DNA of 64,000 bases from Mycolicibacterium diernhoferi (GTDB lineage: Bacteria > Actinomycetota > Actinomycetes > Mycobacteriales > Mycobacteriaceae): contig NZ_CP080332.1 of NCBI RefSeq assembly GCF_019456655.1, positions 1,550,001 through 1,614,000 on the forward strand, in the 5' to 3' direction. The translations under genes were made by a program, and so were the position numbers. This document shows positions 24,888-33,393 of this stretch, piece by piece (positions within the stretch are counted from its first letter, which is position 1; every line of letters begins with the position of its first letter). Below the pieces are notes generated by a model. The model was not told the DNA's origin, did not search any database, and worked only from the letters and a program-made list of their open reading frames with translations.

Positions 24888-26303
24888 GTGCCCACCCGCA
24901 TCGTGATCATCGGCGGCGGTCCCGCCGGATATGAGGCAGCCCTGGTTGCCGCGGCCCGCGGACCGGAGGTCGCGCAGGTGACCGTCGTCGACTCCGACGG
25001 GATCGGCGGCGCCTGCGTCCTGTTCGACTGTGTTCCGTCCAAGACGTTCATCGCCTCGACCGGGGTGCGCACCGAACTGCGCCGCGCCAACGGCCTGGGA
25101 TTCGACATCGCCATCGAGGACGCCAAGATCTCGTTGGGGCAGATCCACAACCGGGTCAAGACGCTGGCCCGGTCGCAGTCCGCCGACATCGGCGCCCAGC
25201 TGCTGCGCGACGGCGTCAACGTGGTGCAGGGCCGCGGCGAACTGGTCGACGACGTGCCCGGGATGGCCCAACACCGGGTGAAGGTGACGACGTCGGCGGG
25301 CAAGGTCGGCGTGCTCAAGGCCGACGTGGTGCTCATCGCGACCGGCGCCACCCCGCGGGTGCTGCCCAGCGCGCGTCCCGACGGTGAACGCATCCTGAAC
25401 TGGCGTCAGCTCTATGACCTCACCGAGCTGCCCGAGCATCTGGTGATCGTCGGGTCCGGGGTCACCGGTGCCGAGTTCTGCAGCGCCTACACCGAGCTCG
25501 GTGTGAAGGTGACGGTGGTGGCCAGCCGGGACCAGATCCTGCCGCACGAGGACTCCGACGCCGCCGCGGTGCTGGAGGAGGCGTTCGCCGAACGCGGCGT
25601 GCAGCTGGTCAAGAACGCCCGCGCCGACTCGGTGACCCGCACCGACACCGGCGTCCGGGTCTCGATGGCCGACGGCCGCACGGTCGAGGGCAGTCACGCC
25701 CTGATGACCGTCGGGTCGGTGCCCAACACCAGCGGTCTGGGCCTGGAGCGGGTCGGCATCGAACTGGGCCCGGGCAACTATCTGAACGTCGACCGGGTCT
25801 CGCGGACCTCCGCGCCGGGCATCTACGCCGCCGGCGACTGCACCGGCCTGCTGCCGCTGGCCTCGGTGGCCGCCATGCAGGGCCGCATCGCCATGTATCA
25901 CGCCCTGGGCGAGGGGGTGTCGCCGATCCGGCTGCGCACCGTGGCCGCCGCGGTGTTCACCCGCCCGGAGATCGCCGCCGTCGGCGTCCCGCAGACCAAG
26001 ATCGACAGCGGCGAGGTCCCCGCCCGCACCCTGATGCTGCCGCTGACCACCAATGCCAGGGCCAAGATGTCGCTGCTGCGGCGCGGCTTCGTCAAGATCT
26101 TCTGCCGCCCGGCCACCGGCGTGGTCATCGGAGGTGTGGTGGTCGCGCCGATCGCCTCCGAACTGATCCTGCCGATCGGGCTCGCGGTACAGAACAACCT
26201 CACGGTGGCCGATCTGGCGCAGACGTTGTCGGTGTACCCGTCACTGTCGGGATCTATCGTCGAGGCCGCCCGGCGCCTGATGGCCCACGACGATCTCGAC
26301 TGA
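24888..26303 (+). CDS. lpdA: NAD(P)H quinone reductase LpdA (flavoprotein disulfide reductase family)
   Basis: This 471-residue FAD protein has IVIIGGGPAGYEAALVAAARG at the N-terminus, the NAD site LVIVGSGVTGAEFCSAYTEL (around 185) and the FAD motif GIYAAGDCTGLLPLASVAAM (around 308). The disulfide region reads GGACVLFDCVPSKTFIAS, so both Cys of a CxxxxC pair are present, whereas M. tuberculosis LpdA, as I recall, has AAVLDDC with only one. The C-terminal His-Glu dyad of true lipoamide dehydrogenases is missing (QTLSVYPSLSGSIVEA). It is probably a quinone reductase protecting against oxidative stress, with glpD2 next. Confidence 0.9.
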   Translation: MPTRIVIIGGGPAGYEAALVAAARGPEVAQVTVVDSDGIGGACVLFDCVPSKTFIASTGVRTELRRANGLGFDIAIEDAKISLGQIHNRVKTLARSQSADIGAQLLRDGVNVVQGRGELVDDVPGMAQHRVKVTTSAGKVGVLKADVVLIATGATPRVLPSARPDGERILNWRQLYDLTELPEHLVIVGSGVTGAEFCSAYTELGVKVTVVASRDQILPHEDSDAAAVLEEAFAERGVQLVKNARADSVTRTDTGVRVSMADGRTVEGSHALMTVGSVPNTSGLGLERVGIELGPGNYLNVDRVSRTSAPGIYAAGDCTGLLPLASVAAMQGRIAMYHALGEGVSPIRLRTVAAAVFTRPEIAAVGVPQTKIDSGEVPARTLMLPLTTNARAKMSLLRRGFVKIFCRPATGVVIGGVVVAPIASELILPIGLAVQNNLTVADLAQTLSVYPSLSGSIVEAARRLMAHDDLD

Positions 26304-26366
26304 TCACCCCGGAATCCGCACGCCGACGGCCCACATCGGCGCGGGGCGCAACGTAGGCTCGCAGGT

Positions 26367-28106
26367 GTGACTGACCCGATTTCAGGCAATGGTCAAGCTC
26401 ATCTCGGTCCCGCCCAGCGTGCGGCGGCGTGGGAACGGCTCGGCAGCGAACAGTTCGATGTCGTGGTCATCGGCGGCGGCGTGGTCGGCGCCGGCGCGGC
26501 CTTGGATGCCGCGACCCGCGGCCTGAAGGTCGCGCTCGTGGAGGCCCGTGACTTCGCCTCCGGAACGTCGAGCCGCAGCTCGAAGATGTTCCACGGCGGC
26601 CTGCGTTACCTGGAGCAGTTGGAGTTCGGGCTGGTGCGCGAGGCCCTGCACGAGCGTGAGTTGTCGTTGACGACGCTGGCGCCGCATCTGGTCAAGCCGC
26701 TGCCATTCCTGTTCCCGCTGACCAGGCGGGTCTGGGAGCGGCCGTACATCGCCGCCGGGATCTTCCTCTACGACCAGCTCGGTGGCGCGAAATCCGTTCC
26801 GGCGCAGAAGCATCTGCTCAAGGCGGGGGCGCTGCGGCTCGCGCCCGGGCTCAAGCGCAGCTCGCTCATCGGGGGGATCCGCTACTACGACACAGTCGTC
26901 GACGATGCCCGGCACACCATGACCGTGGCACGCACGGCCGCCCACTACGGCGCGGTGGTGCGGACCTCGACGCAGGTGGTGGACCTGCTGCGGGAAGGGG
27001 ACCGGGTCACCGGGGTGAAGGTGCGCGACTCGGAGAACGGCGCGGTGACCGAGGTGCGCGGGCATGTCGTGGTGAACGCCACCGGCGTGTGGACCGACGA
27101 GATCCAGGCCCTGTCCAAGGAGCGTGGCCGTTTCCGGGTGCGTGCCTCCAAGGGCGTGCACATCGTGGTGCCGCGCGACCGGGTGGTCAGTGAGGTGGCG
27201 ATCATCCTGCGCACCGAGAAGTCGGTGCTGTTCGTGATCCCGTGGGGCACGCACTGGATCATCGGCACCACCGACACCGACTGGAATCTGGACCTGGCGC
27301 ATCCAGCCGCGACCAAGGCGGACATCGACTACCTCCTCGGGCACGTCAACACGGTGTTGGCGACGCCGCTGACCCACGATGACATCGACGGGGTGTACGC
27401 GGGACTGCGCCCGCTGCTGGCCGGCGAGAGCGAATCCACCTCGAAGTTGTCGCGTGAGCACGCCGTCGCGGTGCCCTCGCCGGGGCTGGTCGCGATCGCG
27501 GGCGGCAAGTACACCACCTACCGGGTGATGGGTGAGGACGCCATCGACGCGGCCGCCGAGTTCGTGCCGACCCGGGTGGCGCCGTCGATCACCGAGAAGG
27601 TGCCGCTGGTGGGCGCCGACGGATACTTCGCGCTGGTGAACCAGACCGAGCACGTCGGCGCGCATTACGGTCTGCACCCCTACCGGGTGCGTCACCTGCT
27701 GGACCGCTACGGATCGCTGATCGGCGAGGTCCTGGCCATGGCCGACGGGAAACCCGAACTGCTGGAACCGATCACGGCCGCTCCGGTGTACCTGAAGGTG
27801 GAGGCCTTCTATGCGGTGGCCGCCGAAGGGGCGCTGCACCTGGAGGACGTTCTGGCCCGCCGGATGCGTATCTCGATCGAGTACCCGCACCGCGGTGTCG
27901 ATTGTGCCCGCGAGGTGGCCGAAACCATTGCCCCCGTCCTGGGTTGGAGTGCCGAGGATGTCGAGCGCGAGGTGGTGACCTACCTGGCCCGGGTGGAGGC
28001 CGAGGTGCTCTCGCAGACCCAGCCCGATGACGAGTCCGCGGATGCGCTGCGGGCGGCGGCACCGGAGGCGCGCGCGGAGATCCTGGAACCGGTCCCGCTG
28101 AATTGA
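26367..28106 (+). CDS. glpD2: Aerobic glycerol-3-phosphate dehydrogenase
   Basis: This 579-residue FAD enzyme oxidises glycerol-3-phosphate to dihydroxyacetone phosphate and passes electrons to quinone. FAD binding is seen as VVVIGGGVVGAGAALDAATR (residue 30), and the substrate/FAD region as SGTSSRSSKMFHGGLRYLEQ. Further family signatures are GTHWIIGTTDTDWN and SPGLVAIAGGKYTTYRVMGE (around 370). The C-terminal helical domain is full length. The GTG start lies 8 nt after TAGGCT (26354-26359), a likely leaderless promoter. The phoY1 gene that follows glpD2 in M. tuberculosis is absent here. Confidence 0.94.
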   Translation: MTDPISGNGQAHLGPAQRAAAWERLGSEQFDVVVIGGGVVGAGAALDAATRGLKVALVEARDFASGTSSRSSKMFHGGLRYLEQLEFGLVREALHERELSLTTLAPHLVKPLPFLFPLTRRVWERPYIAAGIFLYDQLGGAKSVPAQKHLLKAGALRLAPGLKRSSLIGGIRYYDTVVDDARHTMTVARTAAHYGAVVRTSTQVVDLLREGDRVTGVKVRDSENGAVTEVRGHVVVNATGVWTDEIQALSKERGRFRVRASKGVHIVVPRDRVVSEVAIILRTEKSVLFVIPWGTHWIIGTTDTDWNLDLAHPAATKADIDYLLGHVNTVLATPLTHDDIDGVYAGLRPLLAGESESTSKLSREHAVAVPSPGLVAIAGGKYTTYRVMGEDAIDAAAEFVPTRVAPSITEKVPLVGADGYFALVNQTEHVGAHYGLHPYRVRHLLDRYGSLIGEVLAMADGKPELLEPITAAPVYLKVEAFYAVAAEGALHLEDVLARRMRISIEYPHRGVDCAREVAETIAPVLGWSAEDVEREVVTYLARVEAEVLSQTQPDDESADALRAAAPEARAEILEPVPLN

Positions 28107-28969
28107 GGCGACCCAGGCGCGCGCCGCTGCCGGACCGGGACGGTATCGGCCCGGCGCGGGTGCGGATGCTCGGCGGCAACGTCTTGCAGGAGTTTCGGAC
28201 GCGGTTCGGCGATGGCGCGAAAGTCCTTGCCGGGGAGGTCTTCTGCGCGGACGGCACGGTGGTCGATGCGTCGACCGAGCTCGCGCCCGGGACGGTCGTC
28301 TACCTTTACCGCGATCTGCCCGACGAGGTGCCCGTTCCGTTCGAGGTGCCGATCCTGTTCCGCGACAACGACATCGTCGTCGCCGACAAACCCCACTTCC
28401 TGGCGACCATGCCGCGCGGTGGTCACATCGCGCAGACCGCCCTGGTACGTCTGCGCCGCGAACTCGATCTGCCCGAGTTGAGCCCCGCGCACCGACTGGA
28501 CCGGCTGACCGCAGGGGTGCTGCTGTTCACGACCCGCCGGGAAGTTCGGGGCGCCTATCAGACGTTGTTCGCCGACGGCCGGGTGCGCAAGACGTATCTG
28601 GCGCGCGCCACCGGGACGCCCACCGTCGAGCTACCCGCGGTGTTGCGGAGTCGGATCATCAAGGAACGCAGCCGGTTACAGGCCTTCGAGGAGCTCGGCG
28701 AGTCGAACGCCGAAACGTACGTCGAACCGCTCGGGATGGGTGTGTACCGGCTGACCCCGCGCACCGGCCGGACTCATCAACTCCGGGTGCACATGTGCTC
28801 CATCGGGGTGCCGATCGAGCACGACCCGCTGTATCCGCAGGTGCTCGAGGTCGCCGCCGACGATTTCAGTCGCCCGCTGCAACTGCTGGCGCACACCCTG
28901 GAGTTCGACGACCCGATCACCGGTGCGCCGCGCCGGTTCGTCAGCGCCCGGTCCCTGCAGAAGGGATGA
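28103..28969 (+). CDS. RluA-family pseudouridine synthase (Rv3300c homologue)
   Basis: This 288-residue enzyme isomerises uridine in rRNA or tRNA. The catalytic motif LSPAHRLDRLTAGVLLFTTR (Asp in HRLDRLT, around residue 133) and the late RTGRTHQLRVHMCSIGVPIE are diagnostic for RluA-type synthases. The start TTG at 28103 overlaps the glpD2 stop as TTGA, and homologues begin with a similar Arg/Pro-rich segment, which supports it. The exact RNA target cannot be told. Confidence 0.88.
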   Translation: MRRPRRAPLPDRDGIGPARVRMLGGNVLQEFRTRFGDGAKVLAGEVFCADGTVVDASTELAPGTVVYLYRDLPDEVPVPFEVPILFRDNDIVVADKPHFLATMPRGGHIAQTALVRLRRELDLPELSPAHRLDRLTAGVLLFTTRREVRGAYQTLFADGRVRKTYLARATGTPTVELPAVLRSRIIKERSRLQAFEELGESNAETYVEPLGMGVYRLTPRTGRTHQLRVHMCSIGVPIEHDPLYPQVLEVAADDFSRPLQLLAHTLEFDDPITGAPRRFVSARSLQKG

Positions 28970-29737
28970 TCAGTTGCCGATGAGGGTGAACTGGGCGATG
29001 TCGCCGTACTGGAGCAGGGTGTGGGTCTTGGCCAGCGGGTTCTGGTCGAAGACGTATTCGACGTAGAGTTTCTTGATCTTGCCCGCCAGGTCGACCGGAA
29101 TGTGGTCGATCACCGCGGACTCCAGACCTTCGATGTCGATCTTGAGGATGTCGATGTGACCGTGCTTCTCCACGATGTCACGCAGAACCTGCTGCGAATC
29201 CACGCTTTTCACGGTCAGCGTGTTGCCGAACGCGGCGTCGACGCCACCGTAGCGACCGGTTTCCTCCCAGCCGAACTCGACCTCGCCCGCGGACGTGCTG
29301 ACGGCGACCTCCTGCAGGGCGTACCGGCCCTCGAACGGGCGCAGGTTGTCGTGCAGCCGGGAGATGTTGCGGGGCAGCGGCTCGAAGAGATAGACGAACG
29401 CATCGGGATTCCGGGACAGGAAGTACGTCGCGGAGATACCGATGTTGGACCCGAAGTCCACGATCACCCGGTCGTCGGGGCCGGCCTGGTAATCGGAGCG
29501 GCAGAAGATCTCGTTGACCGTCAGCAGGTCGTGCGCGGTGTAGAGCCGCAGCGACACCCAGCCCAGCGGGGTGCGCAGTCGCACGGTGGTGGGGTACTCG
29601 CCGGCGCCGGTGAGGTAGCGCCGGAAGATGTCCACCGGATGCTCGTAGACCTTGACCATGTTGCGTGCCGCCACGTAGTGGCGGCGTTGCAGCACCGAGC
29701 CGGCGATCTTGCCGATACTGCGGCCAGCGACCTGCAT
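28970..29737 (-). CDS. FkbM family methyltransferase
   Basis: This 255-residue protein has the SAM-binding loop DRVIVDFGSNIGISATYFLS (around residue 90), the acidic loop AFVYLFEPLPRNISRLHDNL, and DILKIDIEGLESAVIDHIPV (around 205), which is the FkbM domain signature. Such enzymes O-methylate sugars or polyketides; in mycobacteria several act on glycolipid or lipopolysaccharide-like sugars. The acceptor is unknown. It is a single leftward gene ending 1 nt from the pseudouridine synthase stop, and divergent from an SDR gene. Confidence 0.85.
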   Translation of the reverse strand: MQVAGRSIGKIAGSVLQRRHYVAARNMVKVYEHPVDIFRRYLTGAGEYPTTVRLRTPLGWVSLRLYTAHDLLTVNEIFCRSDYQAGPDDRVIVDFGSNIGISATYFLSRNPDAFVYLFEPLPRNISRLHDNLRPFEGRYALQEVAVSTSAGEVEFGWEETGRYGGVDAAFGNTLTVKSVDSQQVLRDIVEKHGHIDILKIDIEGLESAVIDHIPVDLAGKIKKLYVEYVFDQNPLAKTHTLLQYGDIAQFTLIGN

Positions 29738-29896
29738 TGCACCTCCATCGTGGGCATTCGTCCGGCGGCAAGTATGCCGGATTTGTCGACGAACATGTTC
29801 CTAAGGGCCGATTTGCTCCGTAACGAAACGATCCGGCCGCCGATCAGCACGGGTTTGTCCGATGATTCCGGGACCTTTTCTGGTCTACTGACCGGC

Positions 29897-30667
29897 GTGG
29901 ATCGCACCGGGTTTGACCGACTGTTCGACATGACCGACCGCACCGTGATCGTGACCGGCGGGACGCGGGGCATCGGCCTCGCACTGGCCGAGGGATTCGC
30001 ACTGGCCGGCGCGCGGGTGGTGGTGGCCAGCCGCAAGCCCGACGCCTGCACCGCGGCGGCCGAGCATCTGCGGTCGCTCGGCGGGCAGGCACTCGGTGTG
30101 CCGACGCATATGGGGGATCCCGACGATCTCGGGGCGTTGGTGTCGGCCACGGTCGAGGAGTTCGGCGGCATCGACGTGGTGGTCAACAACGCGGCCAACG
30201 CGTTGGCTCAACCGCTGGGCCAGATGACTCCGGAGGCCTGGACGAAGTCGTATTCGGTCAATCTGCAGGGCCCGGTGTTCCTCGTGCAGCACGCGCTGCC
30301 GTATCTGAAGCAGAGTCCGTCGGCGGCGGTGCTGAACATGGTGTCGGTCGGCGCCTTCAATTTCGCGCCGTCGCTGTCCATCTACGCCTCCAGCAAGGCG
30401 GCGCTGATGTCGGTGACGCGTTCGATGGCGGCCGAACTCGCGTCCTCCGGTGTGCGGGTCAACGCGATCGCGCCCGGGCCGGTGGACACCGACATGATGC
30501 GCAACAACCCCCAGCAGGCCATCGACGCGATGACCGCCGGCACGCTGATGAAGCGACTCGCCTCTCCCGACGAGATGGTCGGGGCGGCCCTGCTGCTGTG
30601 CTCGGGCGCGGGCAGTTACATGACCGGCCAGGTCGTCATCGTCGACGGCGGCGGTACACCGCGCTAG
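29897..30667 (+). CDS. Short-chain dehydrogenase/reductase
   Basis: This 256-residue classical SDR has the cofactor loop TVIVTGGTRGIGLALAEGFA (residue 14), the NNAANALAQPLGQ segment, and the catalytic Ser-Tyr-Lys as NMVSVGAF and IYASSKAALMSVTRSMAAEL, then VNAIAPGPVDTDMM. NADP(H) preference is suggested by VVASRKPDA. The substrate is unknown, possibly a hydroxyacyl or ketoacyl thioester given the neighbouring enoyl-CoA hydratase. The GTG at 29897 was chosen as the first start before the Rossmann loop. Its stop overlaps that of the convergent echA. Confidence 0.85.
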   Translation: MDRTGFDRLFDMTDRTVIVTGGTRGIGLALAEGFALAGARVVVASRKPDACTAAAEHLRSLGGQALGVPTHMGDPDDLGALVSATVEEFGGIDVVVNNAANALAQPLGQMTPEAWTKSYSVNLQGPVFLVQHALPYLKQSPSAAVLNMVSVGAFNFAPSLSIYASSKAALMSVTRSMAAELASSGVRVNAIAPGPVDTDMMRNNPQQAIDAMTAGTLMKRLASPDEMVGAALLLCSGAGSYMTGQVVIVDGGGTPR

Positions 30668-31464
30668 CTCTTCTTGCGATGCGCGAAAGCTTCGGCGAAG
30701 GCCCGCATCTCGCCGCTGCTGCCGGCCAGGATCTGACTGCGGTTCTCGACGTGCAGGGCGTTCTCCAGGCTGCCCGCGTCGAGGTTGGCCCACAGCACCT
30801 GTTTGGTGGACTCCAGGCCGAATTTCCCGTAACCACACAAGGTTTCGGCTATTTCGAGGGCGTCCTGGAGTGCGGCGCCGTCCTCGGCGATCCGGGAGAC
30901 CATCCCGAGGCGCAACGCCTCCTCGGCCTCGACGGTGCGGGCGGTGAGGATCAGGTCGAAGGCCGGTCCGGCCCCGATGATGCGCGGCAGGGTGTAGCTG
31001 ACGCCGATGTCGCAGCCGCCGATGCCCAGCTTGATGAACTGCGTGCAGAATCGCGCCGACCGGGCGGCGACCCGGATATCGCTCGCCATGGCGAGCGCGA
31101 AACCGCCGCCGTAGGCCGGGCCGTTCACCGCGGCGATCACCGGTTGCCGCAGCCGGTGCAGTTTCACCGTCAGTTCGGCGATGCGTTCCTGGTAGCGCAT
31201 CCCGGCGCGGGGCGCCTCCAGCCCGGCCGACACCGCCGGCTTGTCGGGATCGGTGAGGTCCAGGCCCGCACAGAAGCCGCGGCCGGCACCGGTGAGCACC
31301 ACCACCTGGCAGTCGTTGTCGGCCTTGACGGCGTCGAGGGCGGAGTGCAGGTCCTCGACCAGTTCCGCCGACAGCGCGTTGAGCTTGTCGGGCCGGTTGA
31401 GGGTGAGGACGGCGATCTCGGGCCGGGGGCGGGTCAGCTCCAGTGGTGAGGACACATCAGGCAT
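30664..31464 (-). CDS. Enoyl-CoA hydratase/isomerase family protein
   Basis: This 266-residue crotonase-fold enzyme has the first oxyanion-hole segment VVLTGAGRGFCAGLDLTDPD (around 56-75) and AVNGPAYGGGFALAMASDIR (around 110), then QFIKLGIGGCDIGVSYTLPR. The typical hydratase Glu at the second catalytic position is replaced here by sequence around GGCDIG, so dehydration/hydration is not certain; isomerase or hydrolase activity is possible. It would act on acyl-CoA in fatty acid or branched-chain breakdown. It lies 9 nt downstream of the TetR regulator gene and may be co-transcribed with it. Confidence 0.82.
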   Translation of the reverse strand: MPDVSSPLELTRPRPEIAVLTLNRPDKLNALSAELVEDLHSALDAVKADNDCQVVVLTGAGRGFCAGLDLTDPDKPAVSAGLEAPRAGMRYQERIAELTVKLHRLRQPVIAAVNGPAYGGGFALAMASDIRVAARSARFCTQFIKLGIGGCDIGVSYTLPRIIGAGPAFDLILTARTVEAEEALRLGMVSRIAEDGAALQDALEIAETLCGYGKFGLESTKQVLWANLDAGSLENALHVENRSQILAGSSGEMRAFAEAFAHRKKS

Positions 31465-31473
31465 GGCGACACA

Positions 31474-32238
31474 CTATGTGCTGTCGCTGTGCCATCCGCG
31501 GACTCCGATGGTGATCATCGACATCTGTTTGATCGCGGTCTGCTTGATCGCTTCCAGGGCGGCCGCGTCGGTGGCGTCCTCGGCCAATTCGGCGATCGAG
31601 ATCATCGCATTGACGAACAGATTGGCCAGGATATTGAGATCCTCGCTGCTCCACTCTTTCAATCCCGGGAACCGGGCCAGGTCGATCGCGAGTTCGGAAG
31701 TGATGAGCCGGATTTCGGTGCGGATGGCGTACCGCAGGACGGTGACGCCACTGGAGCGTTCGCGGGTGATGAAACGCCAGTGCTCGCGCCGTTCGCTGAT
31801 GCTGGCGATCAGGATCTCGGCCGAGGAATCGATGACGTGGTTCGGGTCGAGTTTGCCGGCCCGGGCTCCGCGCAGCATGTCGCGAAGTGACCGGAAGGAC
31901 TCGTCGATGAGGACCAGGCCGAGCGCTTCCATCGACTCGAAGTGCCGGTAGAACGCGGCGGGCACGATCCCCGCCTCGCGGGTGACCTCCCGCAGGCTCA
32001 GGCCGGTGAAACTGCCCTGTTCCAACAGGTGCAGTGCGGCCGCGACGATGGCACGGCGGGTGACCTCCTTGCGCTCCTCGCGGGTCAACGTGTCGCGTGA
32101 CCGTGACCTGCTGGAACGGCTGGAACGGGTCCGGGGGTTGTCACCATCCACAACCAAGGAGCGTACCGCCGGGGGGCTGTCCACCTGGAGGGCTACGCCC
32201 GGCTCAACCGTTCGCGTATTCGGCGTACGGTCGTTCAC
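31474..32238 (-). CDS. TetR family regulator, DesT/FabR-like
   Basis: This 254-residue protein has a basic N-terminal tail (SSRSSRSRSRDTLTREERKE), then the [23 protein letters not shown] and VPAAFYRHFESMEALGLVLI (residues 65-110). The GLSLREVTREAGIVPAAFYR pattern is that of FabR/DesT regulators of unsaturated fatty acid synthesis. It is divergent from a reductase-desaturase pair, exactly the Pseudomonas DesT-DesCB arrangement, and an 18-bp near-palindrome resembling the DesT box lies in the spacer. The GTG at 32238 is the likely start. It probably senses acyl-CoA saturation. Confidence 0.82.
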   Translation of the reverse strand: MNDRTPNTRTVEPGVALQVDSPPAVRSLVVDGDNPRTRSSRSSRSRSRDTLTREERKEVTRRAIVAAALHLLEQGSFTGLSLREVTREAGIVPAAFYRHFESMEALGLVLIDESFRSLRDMLRGARAGKLDPNHVIDSSAEILIASISERREHWRFITRERSSGVTVLRYAIRTEIRLITSELAIDLARFPGLKEWSSEDLNILANLFVNAMISIAELAEDATDAAALEAIKQTAIKQMSMITIGVRGWHSDST

Positions 32239-32298
32239 TGTGTAATGGCGATCACAACCTGGCTGTTTTCCTTGACGAGTCTTGCTTGACACGAACAC

Positions 32299-32316
32299 AG
32301 TGTACATATGTTCACT
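32299..32316. promoter_or_regulatory. DesT/FabR-like operator over the reductase start codon
   Basis: AGTGTACATATGTTCACT is palindromic at 16 of 18 positions and contains the ATG (32308) of the reductase gene. As I recall it the Pseudomonas DesT box is AGTGAACGCTTGTTGACT, with the same AGTG/CACT-type ends and length. TTGACA at 32286-32291 may be a -35 element. Confidence 0.65.
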
Positions 32317-33363
32317 GAAACGTTGACGCGGCGGGTGTCCCGATCCTCGCTGCTGAATCTGCTCACCGGACCGCACGGCATCGACCGCTACACCGAGCTC
32401 GTCGACCCCACCTGGACGCAGGGGCAGGCCCGTGCCCGCATCGTCGACGTCCGGCGCCAGACGCCGCGCAGCGTCACGATGACGCTGCAGCCCAACCGCG
32501 CCTTCACCGGCTTCCGGGCCGGCCAACACATCAACGTGAGCGTCGAGATCGACGGACGCCGCCGCACCCGCTGCTACTCACCGGCCAACGCCGAGGGCAG
32601 CGCGCTCCTGGAGATCACCGTCGGTCGTCACGACGGCGGACTGGTCTCGACGTACCTGTGCGACCACGCACGGCCCGGGATGGTCGTCGGTCTGGACTCG
32701 GTCGCCGGTGACTTCGTGCTGCCCGACGCCCGGCCGTCGCGCATCCTGTTCGTCTCCGGCGGCAGCGGCATCACCCCGGTGCTGTCCATGCTGCGCACCC
32801 TGCACGCCGAGGGATTCCCCGGCGAGATCGCCTTCGTGCACTATGCGCGCTCGGCCGCCGAGGCCTGCTATCGCCGGGAACTCGAGGCGATCCCCGGCGT
32901 TCGGGTGCTGCACGGATACAGCCGCGATACCGCCGGGTCCGATCTGGACGGGCGCTTCGGGCCCGCCCATCTGGGGGCGGCCATGCCCGATCCGGAGGCG
33001 GTGTTCGTGTGCGGGCCGGCGGCGCTCATCGAATCCGTGCGCGGGGCCTTCCCGCAGGCGGTCTCGGAGAGCTTCGTCCCCCCGAACTTTGCCGCACCCA
33101 CCGATACCGCCGGTGGCTCGATCAGCTTCACCGCCAGCGGTATCGAGGTGGTCGATGACGGCCGGCCGCTGCTGGCCCAGGCCGAAGCCGCCGGGCTCAG
33201 CCCGGAGAGCGGATGCCGGATGGGCATCTGCCACAGCTGCACCCGCTTCAAGTCCAGCGGTGCGGTGCGCAACCTGATCACCGGGACGGTCTCCACCGCC
33301 GACTGTGAAGACATCCAGATCTGTGTCACCGCTGCGGTGGGTGACATCGCCATCGATCTCTGA
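32308..33363 (+). CDS. Ferredoxin-NAD(P)H reductase with C-terminal [2Fe-2S], desaturase electron donor
   Basis: This 351-residue modular reductase begins with an FAD domain (TGFRAGQHINVSVEIDGRRR, TRCYSPANAEG, around 70-95). Next is an NAD(P) domain (RILFVSGGSGITPVLSMLRT, around 143). It ends with a ferredoxin domain whose cluster ligands are SGCRMGICHSCTRFKSSG and a later Cys in EDIQICVTAAVGD. Such proteins (M. tuberculosis Rv3230c, Pseudomonas DesC) pass electrons to acyl-CoA desaturases. The desaturase gene follows after 30 nt, with ribosome site GAAAGGA. Confidence 0.92.
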   Translation: MFTETLTRRVSRSSLLNLLTGPHGIDRYTELVDPTWTQGQARARIVDVRRQTPRSVTMTLQPNRAFTGFRAGQHINVSVEIDGRRRTRCYSPANAEGSALLEITVGRHDGGLVSTYLCDHARPGMVVGLDSVAGDFVLPDARPSRILFVSGGSGITPVLSMLRTLHAEGFPGEIAFVHYARSAAEACYRRELEAIPGVRVLHGYSRDTAGSDLDGRFGPAHLGAAMPDPEAVFVCGPAALIESVRGAFPQAVSESFVPPNFAAPTDTAGGSISFTASGIEVVDDGRPLLAQAEAAGLSPESGCRMGICHSCTRFKSSGAVRNLITGTVSTADCEDIQICVTAAVGDIAIDL

Positions 33364-33393
33364 GCACGACCTTCGACAACGAAAGGAAATCTC

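Noticed and set aside
26367..28106. Search for phoY1 next to glpD2 and for sapM next to upp, as in M. tuberculosis
   Set aside because: No gene of these types is present at either junction, so the absence is noted and not annotated.
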